Origin: Malania oleifera
Lineage: Eukaryota > Streptophyta > Magnoliopsida > Santalales > Ximeniaceae
Length of the DNA: 64,000 nucleotides
Direction: 5' to 3'
Assembly (NCBI RefSeq): GCF_029873635.1
Contig: NC_080422.1
Location: 19,806,095 to 19,870,094 of the forward strand
Under the pieces are notes generated by a model. It did no database searches, had not been told where the DNA came from, and was given only the letters and a program-made list of their open reading frames with translations. Position numbers and translations under genes: made by a program. Shown here in pieces: positions 21,198-32,146 of this stretch (positions are counted from its first letter, which is position 1; each line of letters opens with the position of its first letter).

Positions 21198-21589
21198 TGA
21201 TTGGTGGAGGGGACTCACTCAATCACTGGTTGCGATTGAACTCGGTGAGGAATTGTACACAAAAACTCAATTATTTCAATAATAATCTAAAACTTACAAA
21301 CAACTATCAATACACAGATTTTCTTCTCTCATTGGTTACTCTCCCTTTCTATACCACAACATATATTACACACACACATACATCATGTATATAGCAACTC
21401 ATGGGATGGTAGGTGGAGTTTTAAAATCAACAAAGGTGACTGGAGTTGGTTTAGGTGGCTTCCTACTCCAGCTCAACAGTTCATCAAATTAGGCAGGAGT
21501 TGGAGGTGGTTGCCAACTTCTCCTCTACAGCTCAATAATTCAAGTTTTATATTCAATATGGTTGGTGGAGGCAAGTTTAATATTCAACA
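21198..21589 (-). repeat. 5' LTR of Copia-B
   Basis: 392 bp, same length as its partner at 14610-15001; plus-strand ends TGATTGGTGGAGG and TTTAATATTCAACA. Followed by the TSD ctcat. Confidence 0.95.
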
Positions 21590-21594
21590 CTCAT

Positions 21595-23805
21595 TTAGGT
21601 TTCCCCCCTTGAATGTATATTTCTTCCTCCTTAAACTAATCTTAAAATGTATCCACTCTCTCAGTGTGCGTCTCTTTAACATAGATTTCCCTCTTTTAGG
21701 GTGGTTGTCTTCCTTTTCCATAGACTATATAAATGAAGTTAATGTGTTGCCTAATAGTTCTTTCTAAGAACACCCTCATAGTTCAAGGATTTTTCTTGCC
21801 TTACCCTATGAGCAGATTTGGGCACAAGTGTCACCTTATTTCCAATGTAAAACTCCTAACTACGCTAGAGATGTTTCGTATTTCAAGAAAAAAAAATGAT
21901 TTAAACCTCAAAAATATAGAATTGAAGTCCTATCTTAGCCCAAACATGGGCTTGCTAGCAAAGCTCTGGAGAGATATAAAGAACCCTCAATTAATTATTT
22001 TTTAGTCATTTATTATCTATTATTTGCTCAATTATTTGAGAATTTCCTAAATTTTAGTTAAATTGATTATGAACAAAATTAAGTATTGACAATGTATATA
22101 AGCTGCAATTTGTTCTATCTTTTAGGCAATTGTGGTTTTTTAGGTTTAAACATTTAACTTATCTAAAACAAATTTTACTTTATTTGTACTTTCATTAATT
22201 TATTGTATAAATATAAGTGTGTGTGTATATATATGTATGTATGTATATATTGTTGATTCATTTTATTTTTTTTAAATGAATGATTTTTTTTAGGTACAAA
22301 CAATAACTTTCAATTTTAACCTTATTTTTGGAGAGGTCTTGAAATTTGATTTATATTGAATTTGGATAAGATTGATATATAAATTTTATTGAAATTTGTT
22401 CAAATATACCCATATCTCAAATATAATTCTATTTTTGTTTGAATTAACTTCCTATATATAGTCTGGCAATTTTCATCTTATTGAAATATCCCACTTTACA
22501 TTAAAAAGATAAGGATATTTAATAATTTGCAAATAAAATTATTTATGCTTTTCATACTTCTATTCATGTTATAAAAATTTGTTTTATGAATTTCTGGTCT
22601 AACTTTAAAAGAATTACGATACCTTTTGTGCATAAACTGACTAACATTGTTCAAACTATATAATATAAATTTTGATTTTTTTTTAAAAAAAAATTATCAT
22701 ATTTTCAAAAAAAAATAAGGATTTTCTTTTCAACAATAGAATTTATATTATTTGTATTTTTATATGTATAAATTTTATTTTTTAAAATTTTTCATTGAAC
22801 TTTGGATCATGTGCTTTTATGACTAATAATACTTGATAAAACTCCAAATAAAACAGCTCATTAATAGTTAATCAAAGGATAATTCAATAAGAGTGCACAA
22901 AGTCAAAAATTATTGTAATAAGGGCCAACTTGGGTTCTAGGGTTTTAGCATGTGTGGGTAGGATTTTAGGGTTTTGAAGTTTTAGGAGGAAATGTTTTAC
23001 GGACAAGAATTTATGGCTGAAACTGCATCAATGTTGGGTTATGTCCCACCTTCATACATGCAATGTTGTCGGTCCTTTGCCATTGAATTTGGAGTACCTA
23101 AAGTCCTTCACCAAAATTGATATTTGTTTGGACTTGTGGTTTTGGGAAGAAATAAGCAACCTATGCTCATGGAATTATGTAAAATTATTTCAATTTTTTT
23201 AAGACGATCTATAACATATATTATTTTTTTATATAGTTAGATGGGTTGTTGACATTTGGCGCAATTAGAACTAGACACGTGGTAAGTTAGGGACGACATG
23301 GCTCATGATCTAATGATCTTTTTAGTTTGATTGATGGAAGGAGGATCTCATTCGCCCCCCCGGGGGCGGGGGGGAGATTAGTTTACTTTTTTTTTCAATT
23401 CTTGTACTATCTTAAATTTTAAAAATGGGTGAAAAAGAAGTAGAGAACTGATTACTTAGAATTTACTTGTTTTAGACATGAATAGTTTTATACTTCCCTT
23501 TTTAAAAAAGATTCAAATTTTACAGTTAACATCTAATAAGTTATCGCTTAAGTCTTAACTTGGTGACAAGATGAGTGGTGTTTGAATCTATATCACGAAC
23601 CAGGACATTCAGTGTACAAATTAATAAATGAATCTATTTATATTTATATTAATATATTAGCAGAGTCAACGGTTGTCAATAGATGGGAATGAAAGAAAAA
23701 ATATTTATAATAAAATAAATTTTATAATTAAAAATAATTTATATAAGAGTTTGTGTTATATTAATTTTGCATATATTGAATTAGATCATCAAACTACAAT
23801 ATATG

Positions 23806-23837
<32 letters not shown>

Positions 23838-24333
23838 ATAGATTATTTACTGATAGAAGTCTATATTAAAGGCTTCAATTTTCTACAAATGCTTGTGAGT
23901 ACTTTAAGAATCATAGTATTTCAATTGTATAAATTGATTTTATGATTTATAAGCCAATATCTAACTAAATAATGCATATTAAATTTGATTCAATAATGTA
24001 GTTCAATTTTAACTCTGCTTGTTGTCATGAGTCTGGCTTTTAAGGGCATTATGCATACCTTTAATCATTTATCTAATGCACGTGGAATGAGTAACTATCA
24101 TATAGTATGTATTTTTTTTTTTTTAGTAGGATAATACCTTAGTTAAAAAATAGATGTTTCCTAATACCAGATAATTGAGAATTACATGGAATACTCTTTA
24201 AGGGAATGTGAGATCTCATCTATCATTTTAAAATTTACTAACTATTTTAAATGTATGTAGCTTACTTGCATCCTTCATTAAACTCATGCACATTTGCTTA
24301 TGCAAGTGTCTAGTGAATTGTGTTATTTTATAG
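21595..24333. other. AT-rich spacer, no gene seen
   Basis: Very AT-rich. Contents: TGTATATATA-type microsatellite (about 22218-22250), a GC palindrome-like patch cgcccccccgggggcggggg (23350-23372), and an (AT)n run (about 23807-23838). Open frames are short and show no family resemblance. Confidence 0.6.
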
Positions 24334-24346
24334 TTTTTTTTTTTTT
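24334..24346 (-). other. Poly(A) tail of the LINE (T13 on the plus strand)
   Basis: Thirteen T residues immediately precede the complement of the LINE 3' UTR, marking the 3' end of the element. Confidence 0.9.
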
Positions 24347-24544
24347 GGTAAAAGACGGCAGCACCACCATTTATTTATTAATAAACCCTCACTTTTGGCG
24401 GAGGAATACCGTGGTTACAAGTTAAAACCAACCAATCAACCAAATTAGGACAAACAAAATTAAACATAACTAACAAAGGAGATAAAAACATAAAAACAAC
24501 CAAAAAACAAAACAAAATACACCAAACGAAACTCTAGAGATGAA

Positions 24545-27500
24545 CTAACGACAAACGGAAACAAGACCCCACCTATCCATCTGAAGGATACCTTTCTGAT
24601 AACGTGGTAGAAGGTGTTGTTCTTCGTAGATTACACTGTTTCTCATTTCTCCTTCTTTAGCAAGAAAATCAGCCGCACCATGTCATTCACTCATTCTAAT
24701 TCTATCACGAGCTCCTCCCAAAATTTCCAAAGATACCACAAAGTACATTTACCTTTCCGAAGCCAATCAATTACAATTCGCGAGTCACTTTCAACAATCA
24801 CAATAACATAATGCAAACATTTACACAAACGAATTCCTTCCCTGATTGCTTTTAATTCCGTACTATTATTCGTACCATTGCCAAAATAACTTGAAAAAGC
24901 CACTTTTACCATGCCATCGCAATCTCGAATAATTCCTCCACCTCCTAAAGTACTCAGATTGCGCCTACAACTCCCATCACAATTAAGTTTTATCCATCTT
25001 ACTGGAGGTTTAACCCATGAAATAATTTTTCCAGGCCTATCACAAACTCCTTGATGTTTAATTTGGAACTCATTCAAAATCTTAATGTCCGACTTCTTTA
25101 ATTTTTGAAAAGGAATGGTGCTCTCAGCAATAAAACTAACCCAGAATCGAGCACTTCTCCACATCTGATCTGCACTTTGATAAACTCCTTCCATTCTCTC
25201 TTTACATCTTCAATTCCAGAGGCACCACGAAATCAAACATGGAATTGGCCTGATTAAAATACCTTTAATAGACGATTTTTTTGCATAGTGGAACCCATTT
25301 GCCATTTTATTTTTCTAAGGAAGAGATCGTTGGAAAGGAATCTCCAATGCCACACTAGCCTGGCGCCAAACCTCTGAAACCACCTCTCCTAAAGAAAGAA
25401 TATTATCAATGTTTTCTTGGCTTCTCTGAACGCAGCAATCACAAGCCGAAGCCATCGATATTCCTTTGGTCTGAATTCTATCATCTACAGCCAAGCATCT
25501 AAACCAGACTCTCCATAAATACATTGAGATTCTTCTGGGCAATAAAGAATGCTAAAACCAATCATTCCACAAAAAATTATCACTTTTGCTCCTCACTGCC
25601 TCCCTGGCCGTTTTTGTAGAAAAATTACCATCCAGGGCAGGCTTCCAGACAAAAATATCTTGCCCACTTTTTCCCGCCGGCACCTGTTGCAAAATTTCCG
25701 TGGTTTTATCAGCACCAACCAATTCTCATACTAAATCAGAGTTCCAATTATTATTTAGCCAGTAATACTTAATACACAGTTTCTTGTTCAAAATATCCTC
25801 AGTGTTCATAGATAACGGGCCTGATGACAGCCACCTGTCAAACCAAAAAGAAGAGTTCCCACCTCTCACCAAAATTTTAACATTATGCATAACTTTTGGA
25901 ATGGTGGTCATAATTGATTTCCAAAACCGAGAGTCATTTGGTCTCCCCTTCCTTATTAATAAATGATCATTTCTGTAATATTTAGTTCTGAAAAAATCTG
26001 CCCACAGATTGTTAGAAGTGAGCAATCTAAAGGCAAATTTCATGAGAAGAGATTTCTGAACTCCCTTAAGATCTCTTAGGCCCAAACCCCTTCCAAGGTA
26101 GGTTTACAAATTTTCCCCCAAGAGCACCAATGAATCTTCCTTTTATCTTTCACCTCTCTCTATAAAAAATTTGAAAGAAGCGAGTTAATGCGAGAATATG
26201 TGACCTACGAAATCTTGATAATAGACATAAAATGAATAGGCATGTTAGACAACACATGTCTAAATAAAATCAATTTTTCACCTTGCGAGAGCAACTTAGA
26301 TTTCCACCCTACAATTTTCTTTCTAATCTTCTCCACAAGAGGCTCCAATGTCCTAGAAAACAATTTTTCAGACACCAAAGGTGCACCCAAATATGAAACA
26401 GGGAATTTACCTTCCATGAAACCCGTGATTCTCAATAAACCATGCTTCCTAGCGGGAGTGATATATTTTGAGAGGAATAACGCTGACTTAGTCTTAATGA
26501 TTTTTTGACCCGACCACTTCTCATACCTTTCTAGAGCGTAATCTAAATTTCTTATAGACCTCTTCCCACCATTCACAAAAATAATAATATCATCCACATA
26601 TAACAAATGTGAAACCAATGGGGTCCCAATCGGATGATTAAATTTACCAATCCGATCAGTCTCATAATTTTTCCTAAGCAACCTTGTCAAAACCTCCTCC
26701 ATTATGATGAATAAATAAGGAGATAGTGGATCCCCTTGCCGCAAGCCTCTCATAGATTGAAAAAACCCCTTTAAGGTTCTGTTCATCAAAATAGAAAACC
26801 ATGGAGACTCCACACAATTTTTTATAAGCTTGCAAAACCTCTCAGAGAAACCAAAAGCCTTAAGTACCTCCAAAAGAAAATTCCAATTCACTCTATCGTA
26901 AGCCTTAGCCATATCTAGTTTTATCATCACATTGCTGCCGGCTATTTTTTTATGCAAAGATTGAACCATTTCTTGAGCCAGTGTAATATTTTCAAAAATA
27001 CTTTGCCCAGGAATAAAAACACCTTATTCATGCCAGACCAACTTATCAACAACCTTGGTTAGTCTAAAAACAAGAACCTTGGAAAATATTTTATAACCCA
27101 CATAACATAAACTAATAGGCTGGAATTTATCAAAGCTAGAAGGATTATCCACCTTCGGAATTAAAACAATAAATGAAGAAGAAAAAAACTTGGAAAGAGT
27201 AGTGCCCTGAAAAAAATCCATTGCCGCATCCAAGAAATCTTTTTTTACAATGTCCCAGCAAGATTTATAAAATTCATATCCAAATCCATCCGGTCTCGGA
27301 CTTCTTTCTTTGGGAATAGAGAACACCGCTCTTTTAACTTCTTCTTTTATTGGATCAGCGCAGAGTAAATTATTATCACATATGAAATTTGCCTTTGAAT
27401 TAACTCAGAGAGATCGCATGATTCAGTCGCTGAAGACTCTGAAATAAAATTCTGGAAAAGAATAGTTGCCTCATTATGAATTGCTTCCGCACCCTCCAAT

Positions 27501-28647
27501 ATCCTCCCATCGTTCAAAACCATATGGTCTATATGACTCTTATTCCACTTTTGATTGATAACTAAATGAAAGAATTTAGAGTTTTGATCCTCCTTAGTCA
27601 ACCATTTTTTTTTTTCGCAATTTGTCCTAAGCAAGATGCTTCCCTCTTCTCCCACACCTGAATCTCCACCTTAGTAGTCAAGTAATCAGCTTCGACATCC
27701 TCAGAAAAAACTACTTGTAGTTGATTTTCTAGATATTCCATCCTTTCCTCAAAAACTTTTAAATTTTCTTCCACTCTCCCAAAGACATTTTTATTCGATG
27801 CACATAATGCAACTTTAGTTCTCTTAAGGTGAATAGCAAGTTTCAAAAGACCCAAGACCGAGCCATTCCTAATATAGACATCTTTAACGTACGACAAAAA
27901 CATATCATGCGAGCTCCACATATTTATGAACCGAAATAGGGTAGGGCCATACCGGGAGAAAGACATATTTGTATACACCACCAAAGGGCTATGATATGAT
28001 GATTTCCGACTCAGATATTTGAATTGAGTCGAACCATATAGGATGGAAAAACCATTATTAATATGAACACGATCAAACTTAGCCCAACTACGAGCCACCC
28101 TTTTATGGCCATTGCACCACGACATTCGTGAGCCTGTGTTTGATAAATCAAAGCGACCACAATAATGTAAGCAGTTATTAAACTCCATCATAGGTAACAG
28201 TGGTGTTGGATTTCCACTAATTCTTTTAGTATCCATTCGAATCACATTAAAATCACGTATGACCAACCAAGGAAAATCTTATTGGCACTCCTCCAGTTTC
28301 TACCATAACTCTCTTCTTTCAACATAAGAACATTTGGCATAGACAAAACTCACCAAAATTCTTTGTCCATCCTTAAAAAACCACCTAGAAATCTTCTGAG
28401 TCGTGATTGAAATCACCTCAAAGGCATCTATATCCTTCCAAAATAGCCACAATTTACCGCCCTGATTTTCATTAGATATAAAATGGTGGTAATTCAAAAA
28501 ATTACCCAACATTACCATCCGCTCCTCAGCCGCGAACAGGTCTGAAATAACAAACAACCCAACATTAAACTTTTTAATTAGCATCTTTAACTTGCCTCTA
28601 GACCTGCCCAACCCCCTAATATTCCAAAAAAGAATTGTATTCATCAT
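24545..28647 (-). pseudogene. LINE ORF2: endonuclease, reverse transcriptase and RNase H (pseudogene)
   Basis: ORF2 would nick the target DNA and reverse-transcribe there. Endonuclease (EEP, 28647 to about 27950): starts ILFWNIRGLG and has RDFNVIR in place of the usual GDFN; the SDH box near 27990-28000 reads SYHSPL, so the catalytic Asp is lost. RT (27326-26205): GPDGFGYEFYKSCW, IKLDMAKAYDRVNW, LRQGDPLSPYLF and the catalytic LLYVDD at about 26590, all kept. zf-RVT: CDCCVQRSQENIDNILSLG at about 25370-25450. RNase H (25194-24691): KLNCDGS, ELKAIREG, ESDS; the final ADFLAKEG lies in another frame, ending at 24545. Two stops at about 28265-28302, a stop at about 27022, and frameshifts at an A-run (27607-27616), at about 27330, at about 26100-26200 and at about 24690 break it. 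Confidence 0.93.
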
Positions 28648-28664
28648 AAATTTAATTTATGTGG

Positions 28665-29925
28665 TCAGATGAGAACCCTCTGAGATTTCCTTACCGATTT
28701 TTTTACGAAAATCCATCCCTGCCTTGTATCAGACTCATAAATTTTTTCTTTGCCCTTTAAAACTAATATTTCACCTTCCTCCCTCTCCAAAGAATAACCC
28801 CGAGCCAAATCCTTCTGTTGCAAACCTTGGTCCCGACCTTCAGTCAATTTAGAACTATCCACGTGATCCACTTCCTCTTGAGATAGAGGTTCATCGTTTG
28901 AAACTTGAGGATCATCTGACCACATCTGACTTCTTCACATCTGACTTCTTCACACTCCCCTTCATTCCTCTCTATTGAATCTTCATTCCCATTATTTTCT
29001 AATGCCCTCTGCGGTATATCAGAGTTTTGCCTTGCATGATCCCCATTTTCTTGAACTACAGGAGATTCCGCTATTTCAGGGCCCCTATTATTAATCTGCT
29101 TCGTCATATGCACCTTACTGGGTCCTGCTTCTTGCACCACCTTCTTTGCTCCTTTATCCACGTCGGAATTGGTCTCTATTACACCATCATTAGTTTTGGT
29201 TTCCATATCTTTTTTTCTTTATATTTTTCCTCCTCCCTTCGCTTCTCTCCCACCCTGCAAACAATCGAGGTATGTCCTTGCCTGCAACATTTAGAGTAGA
29301 AAAAACCCATCTTTTCATATTTGGCCTCTTTCCAAATGCATTGTTTTGAAGATAAAACAAGAGGAAATCCCTTTACCGGCTCCATTGTTAGGTCAACTTC
29401 CATGCAAATACGTGCCCTCGATGCTCTCGTACAATTAATTGTTACATTACCAGTTCCAAGATAACGACCAAAACGAGTCGCTATTATTTGGAGAAAATCT
29501 GTTCGGTAAATATGCATTGGTAACCCCGGTAAGAAAATCCATTGAGGAGCCAATGGGGATTCTTTTTTGGTATCAAAATCCTTCGTCCACTTGAACATCT
29601 GAAAAGAATTGCCTTCCATAATTCTACCTTCCTTTGTCCAACCATGCAGAAAGTCACATTCGTTTTTCATGTGAATTAACACGTGATAATCATCCATAAA
29701 ACTGCTTTTTGGAATTTCTGTCAAACCCCACGTTTTCACAATCAAAAGATGAATTTTATCAATAGATGGCCGATTCCTCAAAAATTTCATTACAAACGCA
29801 AAACAAAATTCTTCCTTAGCCTTAACCATCTCTGCTTCTGAGAAAATAAATCCCCATTCCCCATTGATATTAATGGGCAATCTCATGGGAATTTTGAACG
29901 CAGGCATCTCCACTTTTCTACTCAC
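28665..29925 (-). pseudogene. LINE ORF1: RNA-binding gag-like protein (pseudogene)
   Basis: The N-terminal DUF4283-type domain (248-codon frame, 29179-29925) contains AFVMKFLRNRPSIDKI, WTKDFD and APQWIFLPGLP. It ends with a zinc knuckle in which the first Cys is Tyr (FFYSKCCRQGHTSIVC), so zinc binding is doubtful. After a frameshift at an A-rich stretch (about 29190-29212), an acidic, low-complexity C-terminal part continues in two further frames (29206-28844, then 28925-28665). A 15-bp tandem duplication (about 28925-28955, read as CEEVRCEEVRC) accompanies the second shift. ORF1 would coat the LINE RNA. It ends 17 bp before ORF2, the usual bicistronic spacing. Confidence 0.9.
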
Positions 29926-30905
29926 AATTCGCGCATATGACTACACCTCTGGACTAGCTTGGACGGCAACACTGTATTGCAAAATATTGAGGTTAAAGCC
30001 AAGCTTTTCTAAATGGAAAATAGACTGACCTGCATTATTTGGTGACTCCCTGAGTAGTGACGGCTTGTAGTTTCCGTCATCTTTCCTCGATGGTGACGAC
30101 TCACGGTTTTGGCACAGATCATTGTTCTATATTACCCCTCATGTGTCTCCTTAGAAAAACAACAAACCTTGAGTCTTGGCGTTCGCTTCGTAGGGAAAAG
30201 CAGTGACGGCAATGGGAGAAACGCAATGGCGGCACTAGGAAGCGGTAGAGAGTTGCCGAGCGTGGAGGCTGGCATGGCTGGGGCTGTGGCGGTGACGAAG
30301 GGAGCATTGGAAGCAAGGTAGTGACTGGAAGAGAGTGGATGTCGGTGGCTGGTGCTGGAAACGCTGGAGAGGATGGGGGGTTCTGACAGAGCCGCAGCAG
30401 AGGATCCAGTGACAAACTGGTTACCGGCGTAGGAGACGACTGTCGTGGCATTGATGGTGCTTGTTAAGACTGTGACGACGGGTGAGAGGGAGTGATGGCG
30501 AGGGGTCTGTGGAGGGCTTTGTTGCAGGAGAGATCGGGTCCTGGAGTGGTTTCAGGGGTCTCGGCTAGCTGGAACAGAGGCCAGGGGCAACGGTGATAGC
30601 TTTCACGGCCTAGAAAACAACCCAATCGGCTATATCCCACAGAAGCTCTATTATCTTGAATGATGGGCGGCAAACGACTTGTGAAGGTGTCAGTGGTGAT
30701 GGGCGGCTCAGCAACGGCGACTGTGAAGGCGTGAGCGCTGGGCGGCTAGTCAGTGACGGCGATGGAGGTGCTTGGGCGAGCAGTGATTGCAGGCAACGCT
30801 TGCATGAGCAGAGGTTGCCGGGCGGTGCTATAGGTGGCTAAGGCAAGAGCGGCAGTCACCTAGGGCGGCGCTTGCACTAGAGGCTATCGCAGGCAGCGGT
30901 TAGGG
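29926..30905 (-). other. GC-rich 5' UTR of the LINE
   Basis: GC-rich, with many ggcggtgac- and cggcaacg-like motifs, becoming AT-rich after about 30905. Plant L1 elements often have an internal promoter in such a 5' UTR. Open frames here (for example 30119-30451, -) are proline/serine-rich by-products of composition and are not annotated. Confidence 0.65.
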
Positions 30906-31396
30906 TTTCATGCACACATTTGCCCTTTTTCCATCCTATTTCTTTGTGTCTCATGATTTATCTATTGAAGATGCGTCTCTGATACTTTACAGTTTACAAA
31001 CAACTCATGTCTACTTTCATGTTTGTTTATTGCTTCCGCTTCATATGCATTCAACAATTGTGAATTTGTTAATGTACTAAAATTGTATTTTACTTTCAAC
31101 TAACTAGTTAACTAATATGCTACAACTAGTTCCACGCAACCTTCCATATAAAGTGAAGTATTTGACCAATGACATTTGCTATGAAAGTATTGAATAGTTT
31201 TTTCATTATTTGGTTGCCTTTAATTGATTTACTATTTGATTTCCTTTAGATTATGAGATTGTATGAAGCATCATAACAATGTTGCACACTAACTAAGAGA
31301 ATTTATGCCCTAGAAGTGCATATACTAAGACTACCAACCATGCAACAATAGATCAGATGGACTAACTTAATTTATTGAAGGGGTCCCAAAAAATAG
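30906..31396. other. AT-rich spacer
   Basis: No gene or TE terminus recognised. Confidence 0.5.
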
Positions 31397-31633
31397 CAAG
31401 GTTCCATTGAGGAATTTCTGAAGGACCTCTGTGATACAATTGAAAGGCTAGAACACTACATGGGTGCATTTATAGCCATGATGAATAGGATGGTTTGTGC
31501 TTCCCAAGCCTCTAATTATACAAGGGTAGAATTTAGGAGAAAAAGGGTGGCCAAAGTCATAGCATATAGAGGTTCATGTGATGGTGAGGAGTTTAAGAAC
31601 TTCTTATTTGATATAAAGGAATACTTTCAATGA
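31397..31633 (+). pseudogene. gag: Fragment of a Ty3/gypsy gag
   Basis: 78 codons without a stop between TAG (31394-31396) and TGA (31631-31633). The sequence reads IEEFLKDLCDTIERLE and then, after a basic stretch, KVIAYRGSCDGEEFKNFLFD, closely resembling the region of plant gypsy gags where a coiled segment precedes a P-x-x-(F/Y)-x-G-...-EL(E/K)NFL(F/W)D(M/I) motif. No start codon at the head, no zinc knuckle and no pol nearby, so it is a broken remnant. The 190 bp to its right hold nothing recognisable. Confidence 0.65.
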
Positions 31634-31823
31634 CATGATTATCTTTACTACCTATTAGTATTTATTAAATTACACTTCAGTCCATTGTATTTAGCATTAC
31701 CCAAATATTTTTTGACTTTTGAATATTTATAATACTACGTCTATACATGTCTATTACATATATAAAAGGGGGTTCTCAATTGTAATGTTGAATTTTTATT
31801 AATTATTTTCCAAAAATACACAT

Positions 31824-32146
31824 TGTCAGCACGAGTGTGCATCTAAAGGGGGGGGGGTGAATAGACGTCTTTCACGGATATATAAATTTTTCTACAAAAT
31901 AAAATAACTAGGCAAGAAGCAAGTGAATTATATAACAATTATTTCAAAGCAAATAAACACTAGCAAATAAATAGATGAGGGAGAGAAGCTCAATACAACG
32001 ATTTCACGTGGTTTGGCTCCAAGTCTATGTCCACACCTTAGCTTCAAGCCAAGGATTCTCAAATCCACTAAACAATCTCCTTTCAAGCCGGAGAAGCCTT
32101 TACAAGACGTGAACCTATCCTAGCTGCTCTCCAAGAGTTACAACAA
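31824..32146 (-). repeat. LTR-like fragment, left half, split by the SIRE-type element
   Basis: On the plus strand it starts TGTCAGCACGAG, followed by a ten-G run and ggtgaatag, a pattern seen at the inner end of SIRE-type LTRs read in reverse. The SIRE-type element (32147-40348) is inserted here with TSD aacaa. The continuation is 40354-40497. The far boundary is unclear. Confidence 0.45.

Larger units (their letters stand above)
14610..21589 (-). mobile_element. Copia-B: degenerate full-length Ty1/copia element, same family as Copia-A
   Basis: Two 392-bp LTRs (14610-15001 and 21198-21589) are flanked by the perfect duplication ctcat (14605-14609 and 21590-21594). On the minus strand the order is LTR, primer-binding site, gag, protease, integrase, RT, RNase H, polypurine tract, LTR. 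I count about 43 mismatches over 392 LTR positions (about 89 percent identity), so the copy is old. Two later intrusions are present: a 1435-bp solo LTR in the integrase gene (17521-18955) and a 393-bp LTR-like piece that replaces the integrase C-terminal part (16800-17192). The inner half of the LTR and the coding motifs match Copia-A, which lies in opposite orientation 6.3 kb to the left. Confidence 0.95.
24334..30905 (-). mobile_element. L1-type LINE (non-LTR retrotransposon), near full length, degenerate
   Basis: On the minus strand: a GC-rich 5' region (about 29926-30905), ORF1 (gag-like, DUF4283 plus zinc knuckle), ORF2 (endonuclease, RT, zf-RVT, RNase H), a 3' UTR and a poly(A) tail (seen as T13 at 24334-24346). 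This is the usual arrangement of plant L1 elements that carry an RNase H. Stops and frameshifts in both ORFs make it inactive. No convincing target-site duplication was found, so the 5' boundary (about 30905, where GC-rich sequence gives way to AT-rich) is approximate. Confidence 0.92.

Noticed and set aside
30119..30451. 110-codon minus-strand frame
   Set aside because: Proline/serine-rich reading of the GC-rich LINE 5' UTR; no start context or domain.
24270..30930. catgcacatttgc (about 24287) and catgcacacatttgc (about 30910) as a possible LINE target-site duplication
   Set aside because: The left word is 35 bp away from the poly(A) end and the match is imperfect; a true duplication should touch the poly(A) tail.
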